The notes beneath the pieces were generated by a model, which ran no database searches, was not told where the DNA came from, and saw nothing but the letters and a program-made list of their open reading frames with translations. From Marsupella aquatica (taxonomy: Eukaryota; Marchantiophyta): DNA of 64,000 nucleotides. Location: the NCBI GenBank assembly GCA_973895155.1, contig OZ316895.1, forward strand, positions 5,084,001-5,148,000, written 5' to 3'. A program made the translations under genes and the position numbers. Below are positions 1 to 13,604 of this stretch, one piece after another (positions within the stretch are counted from its first letter, which is position 1; every line of letters begins with the position of its first letter).

Positions 1-2303
1 TATTTGTGAGGGTACCTTATGAAAATGCACTCTTGAGTTAGGCAAGTACAAAAGTAGAACAGTCCTTTAATCTACTTAATTTTGGTTGCACACTTCACAG
101 GCGTGAGGAAAACTATAGTTGATTGACCTCTAAATTCAAAAGTGTGACTTGATGGAACCCATGGGACCCCATGAGATTTTGGATATGTTGTTTTGAGGTT
201 TATAAGAGTCTGGATCACTCATGGGGTCCATCACATATTAACAATTTTCATTTTTGGGGGTCCACCAAAAATATCTCTTATCCACTTGATTGCAAGTTGT
301 TCAGATGTACCGAGCCTTAGCTCAATGTGGACATAATAAACTACAGTATTGTCCTACACTATGACTCTTGAGATCTTTTTAATTTCTAAAATCTACTTTT
401 GGTAATAAGAGCTTTGACAGGTCAAATACACCGTATACTATGAAAGACACGAAGTTATCCTAAAATAATAATTGATTTTATCATGACACGTAGTGATATT
501 GTCATATTTTAACATGCTGGAACTTTTCCAATAAGTGGTGGTGTTTTTCCTTTGGACATAGTATACCCCAATCACTAACTTTTGGGAAATGGAAAGACTT
601 GGGCTCCCATCCAAACACATAATCCAAATTTTATTTCAATAGATACTTTTGTAACAATGAGATTCAACAATGGACTCGGTTGGGAGGGATTTGCTTGGTG
701 GGATCCCAAAACAAATTGCGCTACTTGATAGGACCCCTGAAGTTTTAGGTACATTGATTCAAGGTCAATAAAGTGTATGGATCACTCAGGGGTCATATCA
801 AGTAACACATTTCATTTTGGAGTCGATTAAGCATCCCTTACTTAGTTGGTAGACTCTAACTCAGAGAAACAATCCTACCAAGTAACACATATCATTTTGG
901 AGTCTGATAAAGCAAATCCCTCATTGGGATGCTACACTCTAACCACGAAAGACATAGATACTGAATTCGCAATAATTCCATTCCCAGCCAAACAAATTAT
1001 CCTAACTCTTTTCACTTTCATAAATGCTTCAATGTCAACTTGGAGAATGGACAATACAATTTCTTACGGTGCTGGACTCCTGCATTGTCACAAACCGCTT
1101 TCGTTCTCGAAATTTGGCCGCAGGTCTGCAGTACTGCTTGACAGGGTTGACAGGAGCTTGGTGAACATTATTCACAGTGAGTTCCACATAAATGCGGCTT
1201 ACATTCTACCCTTGCGCAGTGTGCACCGGAAGATAGGATGGAGTACGACCAAATTCGCGTGACTTTACTCGAATCGATTAAGAGGGACTCATTTCTTGTC
1301 ATCACGAAGCTAGGAACAATCATTGCTCGAGAACACAAGATGACATTGCGTTGGAATCGGGTTAGAACTTAGAAGGCTCGAGAATGAGTGAATGAATGCA
1401 CACGAAGTGAGGTAGTTAATCGCGTAATACAGTACAACTATCATGCAGAGTACTGTCATTAGTGCACTCTGATCAGCCTCACTTGAAAGGACCGAAGTAC
1501 CAAAGGAAACCACTGTTTGTCTGTACGTGAAGCTGCAGATCCGAAGGACGCACATTGATTATCGACCGTAACAGCCATCAACCATTCCCCAAGGTGAAAT
1601 TGCGGCCGATAATGAGCCTATCTGTCTCGTCGTGCTGGTGGCAGTCATGCAGCAACCGGTTCCTACCAGATAACCAGAGCCTGTACTGTGTCTGCTAAAC
1701 TCCTTCACTCATTCACTCAGGCAAAACCTACTAACGTTGAATTTCAAGCCAAAACAAAAAACCTGTACAATGTGTACTGTGTACTTATATATTGCAATTA
1801 TTCAGTTCATTGTCATGCGAGCATCCTTTGAAAATATTTGACTCCAGAATTTTGAACTAGGTGTTCCTTGATTTGACAAAATTCTACAAGAGAGGTATTG
1901 ATGGCTTCGATTGAATTTAATTGGAGCATGAAATCAATTCTTCAAATGAACCCAGATCTACGGCAACATTGACAAACAACTCAACCCACAATTGCAACCT
2001 GCATGGATAGTTGATGTGTTTTGGAATAGAAGTAGTAATTTCTAATGAATAAATGGTCACACTTTTAGGTCTAGAAAGCTACAACACTGTTCACCATAAA
2101 ATTGGCTTTAGCCTGGGTCCATAAGTAATGTTGGTAACCATGATTTAAGCGTGGGGCCTGCTTGAATTAAAACGAAGACTAATTGTTATTAAGTGTTGGG
2201 ATAAGACTCGTTCAATTTAGAATTCCATGAATGAGATCAATTGGCATTGGTCAAGTCCTGCCAGTGAACTCTACTGGCATTGTTTGGCAAGCAGTGTAGC
2301 CAC
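1..2303. other. AT-rich intergenic stretch, no gene seen
   Basis: I see no coding region here; the open frames are short and show no family motif. Around 150-235 and again around 725-800 there are short self-complementary stretches built on a GGACCCC / GGGGTCC core. A motif resembling AAGTAACACATTTCATTTTGG occurs near 810 and again near 880. These look like small remnants of repeats. Confidence 0.5.
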
Positions 2304-2475
2304 GTTGAGTCTAGCCCTATTGTGGCTATGATGCTATGTTCCGTAGCTAGAACTTCTCTTTTCCTTGTTGAGTCTAGCCCTGTCGAGGCTATGTTCCGTA
2401 GCTAGAACTTCTCTTTTCCTTGTTGAGTCTAGCCCTGTTGAGGCTATGTTCCCTAGCCAGAACTTCTCTTTTCCT
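2304..2475. repeat. Three-copy tandem repeat, unit about 55 bp
   Basis: Units begin with GTTGAGTCTAGCCCT at 2304, 2367 and 2422. The first unit is 8 bp longer than the 55-bp second unit. The copies are nearly identical, so the duplication looks fairly recent. The unit length is not a multiple of three and no gene is apparent. Confidence 0.85.
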
Positions 2476-3546
2476 AGTGATCCAGGGTGCATGAAACAGG
2501 CTCTCTTCCCTAGCTGTCAGAGGTCAAGCACAATGCCTTTGTATCTGTGTATTGGAAAACTCCATTATTTGAATGAAGCATTGGCCCTGAACATTTGGCT
2601 TCTTTCAATGGATTTTGCTTGAGTATTACGTGACTCTCCAAATAGAATTATGCCCGAACTGAATCAGTGTTGCACTAATGTTATTTGTTCCATGGAATAT
2701 TAGTGTGTACCTATTGAAAAGTAAACCCAAAAATTGCCTACTCCTGTTAGCTGAAGCTGCTGTATAAACGCATCACTAAGTGTCCGTGGTTCCTAAAATT
2801 CATTTTTTGGCATTTGTGATTTGTGCGGTGTTGGACGTCGTAGCAAGCATCGATAGCAGCAGAGCTCTCACTACGATGTGAAACGAACCTGCAGCTGGGT
2901 GGGAGTGATGAATGTCCAGCATCATCGAAGCAAGCATCGAGATCGACAAGATGCAAGTCGTCAGCAGCAGCACCCAGAAAAATGAATGAAAAATGATGCC
3001 CATCATCGCTACGTTAGCACAGAGACCTATGAGCCAGCCGAAACGACCGCCAATAGCGCAAATGAACACAACTTCATGCACACATATGAGTGTTAGTAAT
3101 AGTAAATGAGGTGAACAGTGTAATCCCTGTCGCTCTTGCAATGAAATTATTGTAAAGAAATGAAGTGATGGTATAGTGAGTGTCTGAGAAGAAATTAGCC
3201 GCAAGGGGCCCACCTAGCAAATTCCTCAGTCCAAGCGATTCGCATCCAAACTGAAAATGGAGAACTCCCCAAGGTAATGATTCACTAACGGTAGCAGCGA
3301 ATTGAATGCCATTTGGCCTGCTTCTGTACATCAGCAAGCCACAATCTCTCCTGATGGTGGGCTCGCATTAATCCACACTTCCAAAGCGGTAAGAAAAGCG
3401 AGCTGATGAATGCTCAATGAGTCCAAACTTAATTATTCGCTTATTATGGCGGGCTCCTATTACTCCAAACGATTCAGTTGTGGTGGGCTTCGATGGCAAT
3501 GTCATCACATCTGCCATAATTATGCTAATTGCCAACAACTTTCCTG
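2476..3546. other. Intergenic stretch, no gene seen
   Basis: Overlapping short open frames occur on both strands but none shows a recognisable domain, splice pattern or start context. I see no structure beyond short homopolymer runs. Confidence 0.4.
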
Positions 3547-3712
3547 CATTGATTCATGCTCAAAATTCTCCCCCCGGGACTTGTGGAGCCATCTGGCCTG
3601 GCGGCCTGACTCTAGTCAGATTGCTACAGCATTAATTCATGCTCAAAATTCCCGCCCCGGCGCTTGTGGAGCCATCTGGCCTGGCGGCCTCATTCTAGTC
3701 AGCTCGCTGCAG
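3547..3712. repeat. Two-copy tandem duplication, period 83 bp
   Basis: Copies start at 3547 and 3630, each beginning CATTRATTCATGCTCAAAATT and holding the shared block GTGGAGCCATCTGGCCTGGC. A few substitutions separate them, mostly in a C/G-rich stretch. Confidence 0.85.
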
Positions 3713-4079
3713 GCTATGAAGTTCTATGGGCCACATAGGTGCTGTAACGCCACGACTGCATTTCCGCTGGCGGAATCAAAATCCTGGACAAGCTTCAATG
3801 GAGTCAGTTGCTGCATTTCAATTTTAATGCTGGCTTTAATGAATACGGTCGTTCCTCCGCCCATAACAACCTGACTGTATACTAATAAGACGAGAGATTG
3901 GGCTCCCCAAAGCTGCAACACACCTGAAATCATCGAGATCACCAAACCGGTTAGGTAGCAACTTACCGTGAATCCGTGATGCTGGAACACGGCGCCATGT
4001 AACTGTGTGGCTTATATCACATAACATATTTCACGAATGCACAATCTTGTTCCACTACCACTATCATATATCTCTTGAT

Positions 4080-4530
4080 GGTAATATAAGGTGTGCACTC
4101 ATTGATTTAACTAGAGATTTAACTAGAGTGTGAAAATTAGACACCATTTGTTTAATTAATTAAAATATGGTAATATAAAGTATGCACTCATTGATTTAAC
4201 TAGAGTGTGAAAATCAAGCACCATTTGTTTATAATTAATCAAAATATGATAATATAAGGTGTGCACTCATTGATCTAACTAGAGTGTGAAAATCAGATAC
4301 CATTTTTTTAGAATTAAACCTCCACTAGAGAAGACAAAAACCTGGTATATGCAGATTTATAAGTTTGGTGCATTCTCAGCCAAGTTCACACATCAAGGTA
4401 ATATATGGTGTGCACTCATTGATTTAACTAGAGTGTGAAAACCAGGTCCCATTTGTCTAGAATTTAGTTGCCACTAGCAAAGACAAAAACCTGGTATATG
4501 CAGATTTCTAAGTTTGGTGCATTCTTTACA
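4080..4530. repeat. Four-unit tandem array with two unit lengths
   Basis: Units start near 4080, 4169, 4248 and 4397, each opening with a form of GTAATATAAGGTGTGCACTC followed by TTAACTAGAGTGTGAAAA. The first two units are about 80-89 bp. The last two carry an extra segment of about 65 bp containing GACAAAAACCTGGTATATGC, so the array has a higher-order structure. A related fragment, GTGTGCACTCACTAATTTAA, lies near 12496. Confidence 0.85.
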
Positions 4531-7440
4531 CTTTTTGGAAGAAATATACTTATCTGACCCTAAGTGTAATCTTTAATGGGGCCTGTGAATGGGGCCTGCA
4601 AATGGGATAGTAGAAATACTAGCAATTTTTTCCAAAAATGGTGAAGACTTTTGGGGAGGTGGAATCTAAGCATTTGCAATTAAAAAAACCCTGGTGGACC
4701 TCCAAAGAAATTAAACCTTCTATCTTAAGCAACCAAAAGATGGATATTTTGTCCCAATGGACCTATCTGTCCCTAGATTTGTGCCAGTGGACCTCCGGGC
4801 CCATCTGAGATACCATTTCATGCCAAAAGTCTTTGTAGCACAATTTGCAGTCCTTGTAATGCAAGAAAGTCACTATAAAACGCAGGATGGTTGACTCTCC
4901 ATGTTGTCAAGCGCGTTTGACTACAACCACAACGTCAATTGAACCATTTGGTGTGCACCGCAACACTATACTGAGCATTGCAATTTGGACTTGTATACAT
5001 TGACAACAACTTATACACAGTTAGAGAAATGGGTTATGGCAACCGTAGCATAGGTGCGTAAAATCAAAATGAATACATGCATATCTTGAACAGAATAATA
5101 TATATTATGCACAATGTGTTCAGTCTAAGTCCCACCAAATTGCAAACATAAACTTGGATTAGTTCAATGATAATTTCTGGCCACTCTTTCAATGAAATAT
5201 GCATGCACATATCCAATGGTAGCCATAGCAGAAACACAAGCACGAACAACAAGAACAAGCAACACATGAAAATGTCAAGAAATGAATCTAAACACAATGA
5301 GAACATAACAGGTTCCCAACATGTTTCATTAAAAGCGTGTACATTTGAATTTTAAAAATTGCTTTGACTTTTGAATACAATATTCACATTGTCTTCGAAA
5401 TCAGTGAGGTTAGGGACGCTATGGCGCCTGCTTGCTTTAGTGCAAATTCCCATAAACTCTTTCCAATGTAGTTTGGATACAATACATGATGTATTCAACC
5501 AAGTTGGAAGACTCCCCAATACTACTCTTGGGTGCTGGATCCGATGCGACTGTAAGATCCTTTCTAGTTTGAATGCAATAGTCATAATGTATTCAGCCAC
5601 ATACTTAGACTGCTATGTTAGGGTGCTTGGATGCTCCATTGAAGCCAGGGTCTACAGCCCTTGCTTGTTGCACACTTTACTTGTATACCTTTTGACATTA
5701 CTACACAAGACCAACCACAATGTTATGAAGCTTCATAGTCAGGTAACCCCTTTCACAACAATATTGTTTTTTGGAGTGGGCCTTAAGTCCGCTGGGAGAG
5801 AATTTCTATCTTTTGGTCTAGTAAGAGAAAAATTCTGGTTTGGAGGTCCACTAAGTATATTTCTCCACTTTTTGGGTTGCGGTCAGCCACTAATCTTTGG
5901 CTGGTAAGGATATGCTAGTTTTGTGGAAGGGCCCGTGTGAGTATTTCTTCAAGACTGTTCCGCACACCATAGCTAGCCAGCCTTAGTTCACCCAATTCCA
6001 GTAAACTTAGCTCACTGGAATTGGGCTTACTTATAGGGTACTACCCTACATGAGTGTTTTAGGGTTAGCAATCGTGACACACACATCTACGCTCATGAAG
6101 TGACAAATGTCTCCTTCTATACTAGCCCGAGTATGCATTAACTTGGTCTGTTGACTTTGGAGAAATGGTTGTTAAGATTAGATCCTATTCTGAATAAGCT
6201 CCTTACAGCAAGCCATAGCCCTTGTGTGATAAGGGTATTTTGTACTGCAAGAACTGTCTGGTGGATTTTGTGTAAAGAAACAAGCTTATCCAAGGAAGAG
6301 AAAAAGGGAGGAGGAAACGTTATGCAAGCGTTTGGTTTGCTAGAATATGAATGGCACTGCCAGAAAGCCCAATAAGGCGAGAACAAAAAGAAAACCCTAG
6401 GAAGACTGCATAGCTGGTAAACAAACCCAACAGTACCCACCCAGGTACCCACAACAGTGAGAAAAACAAAAACTTGAGAAAACACCTGGCTAAAACCCCA
6501 CTAAAACCCTACTGGGGCAGCATACTGAAACCCTGGCAAATCTCCAGAGTAAACTGCATAGGATTGGCATGCACAAAAAGGAATTTGTCTAGTGGCCCTT
6601 AAACCCACAGCCTTGGCCATACAAGAAGAGTGATTGCCTGACCCATTGTAGTGCTACGGACACCCACTATTGAAAGAAGGGAATGCAGAAATGTGCATTC
6701 TAAGATAGATGATAACATACCTGCAAATTAAACTACACGATAAGCTTATATATTAATGAAATCCTCCTGGCTGTGTTTTCCAAGGTGTGCAAATCATTCT
6801 ATTGGCAAAGTCCAGATTTTCTCAGCTCAAAAGAGGTGGAAGAAGTAAAGCTTCCAATCTCCAAATAAAAAATGAAAATTGACGAAGGGAGACATGAAAT
6901 CATTCATTTGGAATTGCAAATAATTTGTATGTCATGCAACCTTGGAATTAGGATTATTCTAAGGTTTAGTGTCAGCATGTAACTTCTTCAGCTAATTAAG
7001 TTTTGAATAGGGCATCAGCCTTATGGTTAGAGGACATTGTGGAATATAATGTCACAAAGAAAAGGGCTTTATCCCAAGTTTGAGGGGACATTATAGCTCA
7101 CAATGTATTTAACCCAGAAAGTAGACTATATAAAACCCTCAGGGGTCTTATGTTCTGGGAAGACATTACAGGTGTTTTAAATACTAGTTTCTTATATTTT
7201 AGAGGGTCAGAGGCCTAAAAATGTTGCAGGAGATGGGGATGCCTCCATATAGTGAGACCCCCAAGATTACAAGAAAATATAAGATTTTACAACTCAGTTC
7301 TCCTAGAATGTTAAAAAGTAGGGTAAATTAAAAAATAATTAATTTGTTAAAAGTCTTTTGGTTTTGGAGACTACCAAATGTTACATGTGATAAATACTTG
7401 AGTGAAAGAGAAGTCCCTTTAGTTTAGGCCATACAATAGC
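4531..7440. other. Intergenic stretch, no supported gene
   Basis: The longest open frame (5371-5907, plus, 178 codons) has no recognisable domain and an antisense frame overlaps its 5' half, so I do not call it a gene. The one clear structure is the hairpin at 5991-6025. Confidence 0.4.
5991..6025. repeat. Perfect 12-bp inverted repeat (hairpin)
   Basis: CCCAATTCCAGT at 5991-6002 pairs exactly with ACTGGAATTGGG at 6014-6025 across an 11-base loop. There is no T-rich tail and no flanking gene, so it is probably a repeat remnant. Confidence 0.75.
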
Positions 7441-7463
7441 ATGCAAAGAAAGAAGAAGAAAAT

Positions 7464-7795
7464 GCTACAATTAGTGTTACTAACACTAATTTTGGTAAAA
7501 GTGATTTTGAATCCAAGTAACACTAACTTTTGTTGGTTTTCAAAACAAAATTTTTCCACTTTAGCTAAATTGCTTGTAAGAAATGGACAATATTGAGTCC
7601 AAAGTAACACTAATTGTTGTGGATTTTTCAAAATAGTTTTTTCTCTCTATTTTTCCACTCTTAAGACCACAGTATCACTAATTCATGTGCACAAAAATAG
7701 TGTTAGCACACAACTAGTGTGACTAACACTAATGCGCGAGTAGACCCTGAAAATGGGCACTCTCGAATTAGTTTTAGTCACACTAATTATGGTGA
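7464..7795. repeat. Cluster of AACACTAAT motifs with a perfect 21-bp palindrome
   Basis: ATTAGTGTTA at 7470-7479 and TAACACTAAT at 7481-7490 form a perfect palindrome around one central base. Related motifs (AACACTAAC, AACACTAAT, CACACTAAT, AGTGTTAG) recur through about 7795 on both strands. No coding function is visible. Confidence 0.6.
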
Positions 7796-8539
7796 ACAGT
7801 GTAGTTATATCAAAGACCATTTTTGTTGTGTATAGTAAAACTTTTATATCTGGAGTTACATAATTATGCCTAGATTGATGGAACTTACATAATTCACTCC
7901 TCAAAGCAAGGTGTGTGTTGTAGCAAATAATGTTCCCAAGAAGGCAAAGGCAAAACTCGCTAAGTCTGAGGGGGACTCTACAAGCAGTCAAGGAAGTTTT
8001 TTTGTTTTAGTGTTTGGGACGCAATTCTAGCCATTAATATGCGGGAACAGACTGTTATGTAAACTTGAGGCACAATCAGGCAAAACCTTTATAGCCCAAT
8101 TTACTTGACTGATTTATAGTCACCTGGTGGTGGGCTCCTTGTTGGTACCTTTTTTGCGGATTTGAACTTTGACCACCTCTAAAGATTGGACTGACCCACC
8201 ATTTCAATTCAGGGTCTTGCATCCCGTCTTGCATCCATTCCATAGGAAGTGAAACAGTTTGGCTCAAGCATTTTAACCTTAATGTATGCAGCTCATGCTT
8301 TGCTTTCGATGGGAAGACCAATCGCCTCCTCCTGTTTTAAAGCACCCGTTATATGACAAATGTTGTGGATTCTCAATGACATATGCCTACAGTAGAGTGA
8401 TAAGTCACCGCATCATCCCCTCATCTCCTCAAATCAAAGTGTGTATCAGGGCATCTCACAGATGGACCTTAACTCCCTAGTTACAGGTTACCTAGACAAA
8501 AGGTTACCAACTACCACACGCATAGTCCATAAATTTTAC

Positions 8540-8700
8540 AAATAAAGATTGGTCGTATACCATCATCATCAGTCACAGTAGAGGCTAGTGAATTCAATTT
8601 TTTAAAAAACATTACATAACATTATACAATGTTATGACCATTCCATTCATATGGGCCCAGAAGCCATATCTTTAATTTCAAAGCTTTGAGACATACAAAC
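8540..8700. repeat. Dispersed repeat, copy A
   Basis: This segment resembles 12725-12890 in the same orientation. Shared blocks in order are AAAGATTGGTC, CATCAGTCA, GAGGCTAGTGA, ATTACAT, and a final AAAGCTTTGAGA / AAACTTTGAGA. The copies are well diverged. I do not recognise the family. Confidence 0.6.
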
Positions 8701-11700
8701 ATAATGCACTCTAAAACACAAAGCCCAAACTCACAAAAGTTTGCGTACCTTTATCCTTGGTACCTCCATCCTCTGTCCCCACCACCATATCCAACGGACT
8801 CGAACCCCAGTCCCCACCATAGCTAAAGGACTCTGAAATTTAAATCCCCACGTGCTTTTAACAGTAGAAAGCAGCCCCAAAGTTCAGCAAACCGTGCTTG
8901 TTTATCGGCATCCTTTGGGGTATAACTCATTCGGTACCGGTACCATTTTGCCCCTTAGAATTCGAAGTGTACAACTGGAGATATAAGGGGTGGGGGGGGG
9001 CGGCGGCCAGCAGCCCAGCCGGTTTGTACCTCCATGTTTCAAGGGACAGAATTAGAGACGAGAAGAATAAGACGAACGACGAATTGCAGCTCGTACTTCT
9101 GTCATGTAATTCAAGCCGTTTTCTGTCAGGGAATGTACACAAAGGGTATGAAGTACGGAAACCACAAAGCCGTTTTCTGTCCCACTTATCAAAAGAGTAC
9201 CGGTATTAGTTTCCACCATAGCCATCCATCGCCTCCCCAGCTCCCCTGCCCTAGTGCCCTACCCCACGGCGGCCGGGCCCCGCCCCTCACGTACATTCTC
9301 GTGAATCAATGAAAACTGTACAGCGAGCAGCATCTTGATGGGCCCGAATGCGGCCTGCTCCCCGAGGCCCTGACCAAGTGACCGAAATTTTGCCTCATCG
9401 TTGGAACAACTTCACTTACGCCGGCCTCCCGGACATTCTTCATCTTCACCGGCCCACCAGCCTCTCGATTCTAACGGTTTCGGCGGCTACCGTATTCCCG
9501 TGTATGCAAGTTTTGCGCTACCGTAGCTGTGCCGTTGTTGTACCTTCCCCCATGCCAACGCACTGAATGCTCGGATACCGGAAGAACAATACCTCGAAGA
9601 ACAATTATCTTTCCTTCCCTACGTCCCTCAAAGTCGGTATGAACAGAATCACGTCGTGACTGGCAGCCGAGCTGCTCACTACTGGCAGCCCCAAGTGCCG
9701 AACGAGGGACGGCCAGTATATGGAGATGACAGGAGATAGATTGGTGCAGCCAGCCCAGCGCTTAATGGTAATGGTAATAATAATAATACTCACGAGTACC
9801 AGCCTTCGTCTTGAATTTCTGAAGCCGGCCCTGGAAGAAATAGAATGGAGTATTGGACTGACTTGTGAATTGAATGAACGACAGACTGATGAATTCCAAT
9901 ATCGATGTCTTCTAGAGTTCTGGGCCAGACCTGGTTGTTTGATAATTCTTAGGAATCGGATTTATTTGCCTGGTCTCGATTAGATCGTCTCAGCAGGCGC
10001 CAAGTTGATTGATTGTTGTTCGTCTGCCACTAAAAACTCAAAAACTTGTTGTGAGAGGAAGTGCTCACAATTTTGATGTGCTCTACTGGCAACATCATTA
10101 CCTGTTCGGTGAGATGTAAATTTCTTCATCGAATGTTGCTCCCAGCTTAACTATTTCCACTGTACGTTAATGTAAGGCATTACTTTGTCAGTGACCTGTG
10201 TACTATCGGTGTCATGACATATTATTCGGTCGTCCAGTCGCAAAAAAAGTATCCATTTAAATTGGAGTGACACAGCTAAAAATCCATGTCCATCATAATA
10301 TTGAGGAAATCTTTTTGTTAAAGCACCGAAAAACATAATCACAACCTACTGTAAATAGATAAACTATCTTGAAAACCTTATATATATTCAGATTGGATAT
10401 TTTTCTAGCGAGAGTCTTCATAATTTTTGTTTCAATCAGCGAAAAGTTGCATTCTTCAATTTGCCCATTTTGTTTTATGCGAGGGTCACTTTATTGCAAA
10501 AACCTACGGTAAGATATACCCGCACTTACTGCGAGAAAGGAGACCCAGGGCCGTAGCCGAAGAGACAGAAACCACCAAGAATGGACCACTGACCACAACC
10601 AGCAAACCAAACCAGAGGGCATCTTTGGCCTGTTTGCTGAAACTTGCTCCGTAAGAAGCAATTGAGGATCTTGATACCATCTGTACGCATCATGGTAGAA
10701 TTATGTTTGGTGGGGCCATTCATATGAACTGCTCTAGACCAACGAGTCTCTATACACTAAGAGTTAATCATGCAGTGATTTATAAAGCTTTGAAAACAAA
10801 CGTCCACACTAAAATGGACTCACTCGTTGTGATCATTGGCATCTGTCCATGTTCAGAAGCCCATCATCAGATGTGATTTCTTTATATTTCAAAGTCCTGT
10901 GCACCTTGTGGACCCGAACCTTTTGTTTTCATTGGACCCCAAATCCCTGGACAATTTTTTGGTGACATTGGAAGCTTGATTAACTGGTGACAAGTGTACA
11001 GACCACATGGAAAGAAGCCAGAACAAAGGGCATATGAAAAGTCCTGCGACACATGCAATGAGGCCGAAGACAGAGAGGCCAGAATGCCAAGGAGCAAGGT
11101 CGGTGGACAATATTTTTGTAGGGCTCACTTCACGAGAAACCAAGATCGTGGAAGAAGCTTGTGCAGTCTATCATGCCAAAAGTGTTCTGGACTTCTAGCC
11201 ACTAGCATATTGGTATAGCAAAGGATTACATAATATAGACATCTATTTAAAAATGCGGAATCGAAACCTATGATAAGCGGATATAGCTAATCTGCAAAGA
11301 AACCACGACAACGACGACGTCTGGTTCATGGTCGATTATCTCACAGTACGTAGAATTTGTAGCAATGGTGAGAATATGACTGCCTGTTTTCAATGAGAAG
11401 TATCGCAGTGGATTTCAAGTTACTATTTACTCGTAGTAGGTAGAAAACTGTAAGAGCACCCGATTCTGATCAGATCCACTTCAGAGTTATAATTACCCTT
11501 AAAAGGTATTATATGACAGGGCCAGAAGAAGACTTGTACGTATAAACGATGATTGCTTCCATCAACCCATTCAATCATAACTTACAATTGAATCTGCCTC
11601 TCAAATTGACATGACATGTGTTCGGACGAGTGAGTGTCACAGAAATTAACATAAATTACTAGGAGGGGAAGCCGCCAGGGGGCACCAGAGCCCAAAGTGT

Positions 11701-11851
11701 ACCGAATCCACTTACTGTAATTCCTGTTTCTGTGAATGGAACTCATCATTGAAAATCGTTCGAGCACAAACAAGCGCCATAAAAGTTACGCATAATGAGT
11801 TGGAGCTCACAGCAGGAGTTCCTAGTAGTGTTCACACTCTCCACAGCCTCA
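8701..11851. other. Intergenic stretch with a GC-rich core
   Basis: About 8930-9700 is clearly richer in G and C than its surroundings and holds overlapping open frames on both strands, but none shows a domain or convincing splice sites. The phrase AGCCGTTTTCTGTC occurs at about 9113 and 9170. A short TAA microsatellite lies near 9776. The region could be a promoter or UTR of an unrecognised transcript. Confidence 0.4.
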
Positions 11852-11979
11852 CTCACACACTGTTACTCACAAAATGCAGCACTCGAGAATAATGACTACC
11901 AGGATTAAGTCACCACTCACACATTGTCACTCACAAAATGCAGCACACGAAAATAATGACTACCAGGATTAAGTCACCT
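11852..11979. repeat. Two-copy tandem duplication, period 64 bp
   Basis: CTCACACACTGTTACTCAC at 11852 recurs as CTCACACATTGTCACTCAC at 11916, and each copy continues with CAAAATGCAGCAC and ACTACCAGGATTAAGTCACC. The copies differ at only a few bases. Confidence 0.85.
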
Positions 11980-12724
11980 AAACGCGGCTTGAAAGGCGTC
12001 GAACACTGGGGATCACTCTCCGAGTGTGGGTTCCTCCAGACTGTAGTCTCGCCCTGCCGGTAAACACACATAAAAATATGGTCATATACGGTTTGCTCTC
12101 ACTGATTGTCGTAGTCTGGGCTGGCGACGAGGATTTGCACGGCATCGTAGCTCTGTAGGTGAAGGAATTGTAGGTCTCCACTCTCCCCTCCACAATAGCT
12201 GCACGGGTTCAAGAATTACGGGCGGTGGTACTGTACCTTGTGATCCGTGACCGAGCTTCTGGCGGACGTGAAGAGGACCGTCCGTGTGTGTGCGGAAACG
12301 TCATCGGTTTAGATTTTGTGTGAAGCCGAAGTGAGCGATAGTGATGAGAAGGAAGGGGACTGAGGGAGCTTGAGGGTCATGCGTTAGGTAACCCATGGTG
12401 TGGATAAGATTATGGGCTGTCATCCAGGGGATAGCTAGCCTGATAGATTCATAGCTTATAGCCATAGCCATGCCCATCACACAGATTATATACAGTGTGC
12501 ACTCACTAATTTAAGGAAAATAATGATTTATCAAGATACGAAGATGTACATAGCCATGGCCACCAGGCCACCAAACAGCCCAGTTATCAGGCGTCCAGTT
12601 AGCAAGCCTAATTGCCAACACTCGGGTTTATATATTGGGATCTCAAAAATCATATATTGATGGCTAAGTCAAGGTTATGGACCAGAAAAAGTGAGACCAT
12701 CAAATTAATGATTCATAACTTTTG
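11980..12724. other. Intergenic stretch, no gene seen
   Basis: Short open frames near 11978-12193 show no known motif. I see nothing else except the GTGTGCACTCACTAATTTAA fragment near 12496, related to the 4080-4530 array. Confidence 0.35.
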
Positions 12725-12890
12725 GTGGTAAAGATTGGTCTTATGCCATGACATCAGTCATTAATGGAGAGGCTAGTGACAACAAAACAAAAATTACATG
12801 ACCCTGTGGAAAAAAGATGGTCATTTGTTTATTAATGGCCAAAAACCATCAGATTCCATAACTATAAAACTTTGAGAAGTCCTATTAGAT
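12725..12890. repeat. Dispersed repeat, copy B
   Basis: This is the second copy of the family at 8540-8700, in the same orientation, with the shared blocks AAAGATTGGTC, CATCAGTCA, GAGGCTAGTGA, ATTACAT and ACTTTGAGA in the same order. Confidence 0.6.
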
Positions 12891-13604
12891 TTGAAATTTT
12901 GGGACTCGGTGAAGCTGGCTGGGGCAGGGGCTGGGGATGATGAGACTTGGAACACCCTGGCCAAGCTGGCACGGGGGTTACGGCTGGGAACCTCCACTGG
13001 AACTTCAAAGAGAAAAGAGAGGAGGGGGTTACAAAGAGAATGCATCTTTTGTTAGTTTGCAAAACTTTCATCAGTTAGTCTTGGCAAGGCCAGGTTTGTT
13101 GCTTCAAGGAACAGGGATACCAAAGTAGCACTTCCTCATTGACCAATTAGGGAAATAAAACAAATGATTTGATATGGTCATATGTCCAAACATTCAAAAC
13201 CCTAGTGTGCTCGTAATTAAGTTTCACTAACCAGTGAAAATGTAAGCTGATGCAGTCATGAAGACTCATGACAAAAAAATGATGTCGTTGTGAACTGAGA
13301 AATGACATTATATCATGTGCATCCCTGAGTCCCAATAATGTGCAAGGGAGTCAAGGCACCGACAGACAGATGGATGGCCTTTTTGTCCATCGAAAGCCTC
13401 CCTCTATGGGGGAACTCTCCATAGAGAAAAGCAGCATACAGAGGGGGTATTCCATAGCTCTGTCAACTAAGGTTGATAATTATTTGAGGAAAGTGAGTAA
13501 ACTCTTCCATTAGCAAGCACCTCCAGCTAGCATCTGGTTTTTGCTTTCGGCTACACTCTCGATGATATATACCCAAACCAGAAAGGCTATCTCTATGTTT
13601 AAGA

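Noticed and set aside
5371-5907. 178-codon plus-strand frame
   Set aside because: It has no domain, no sensible composition and an antisense frame overlapping its 5' half; a chance frame or old repeat is more likely.
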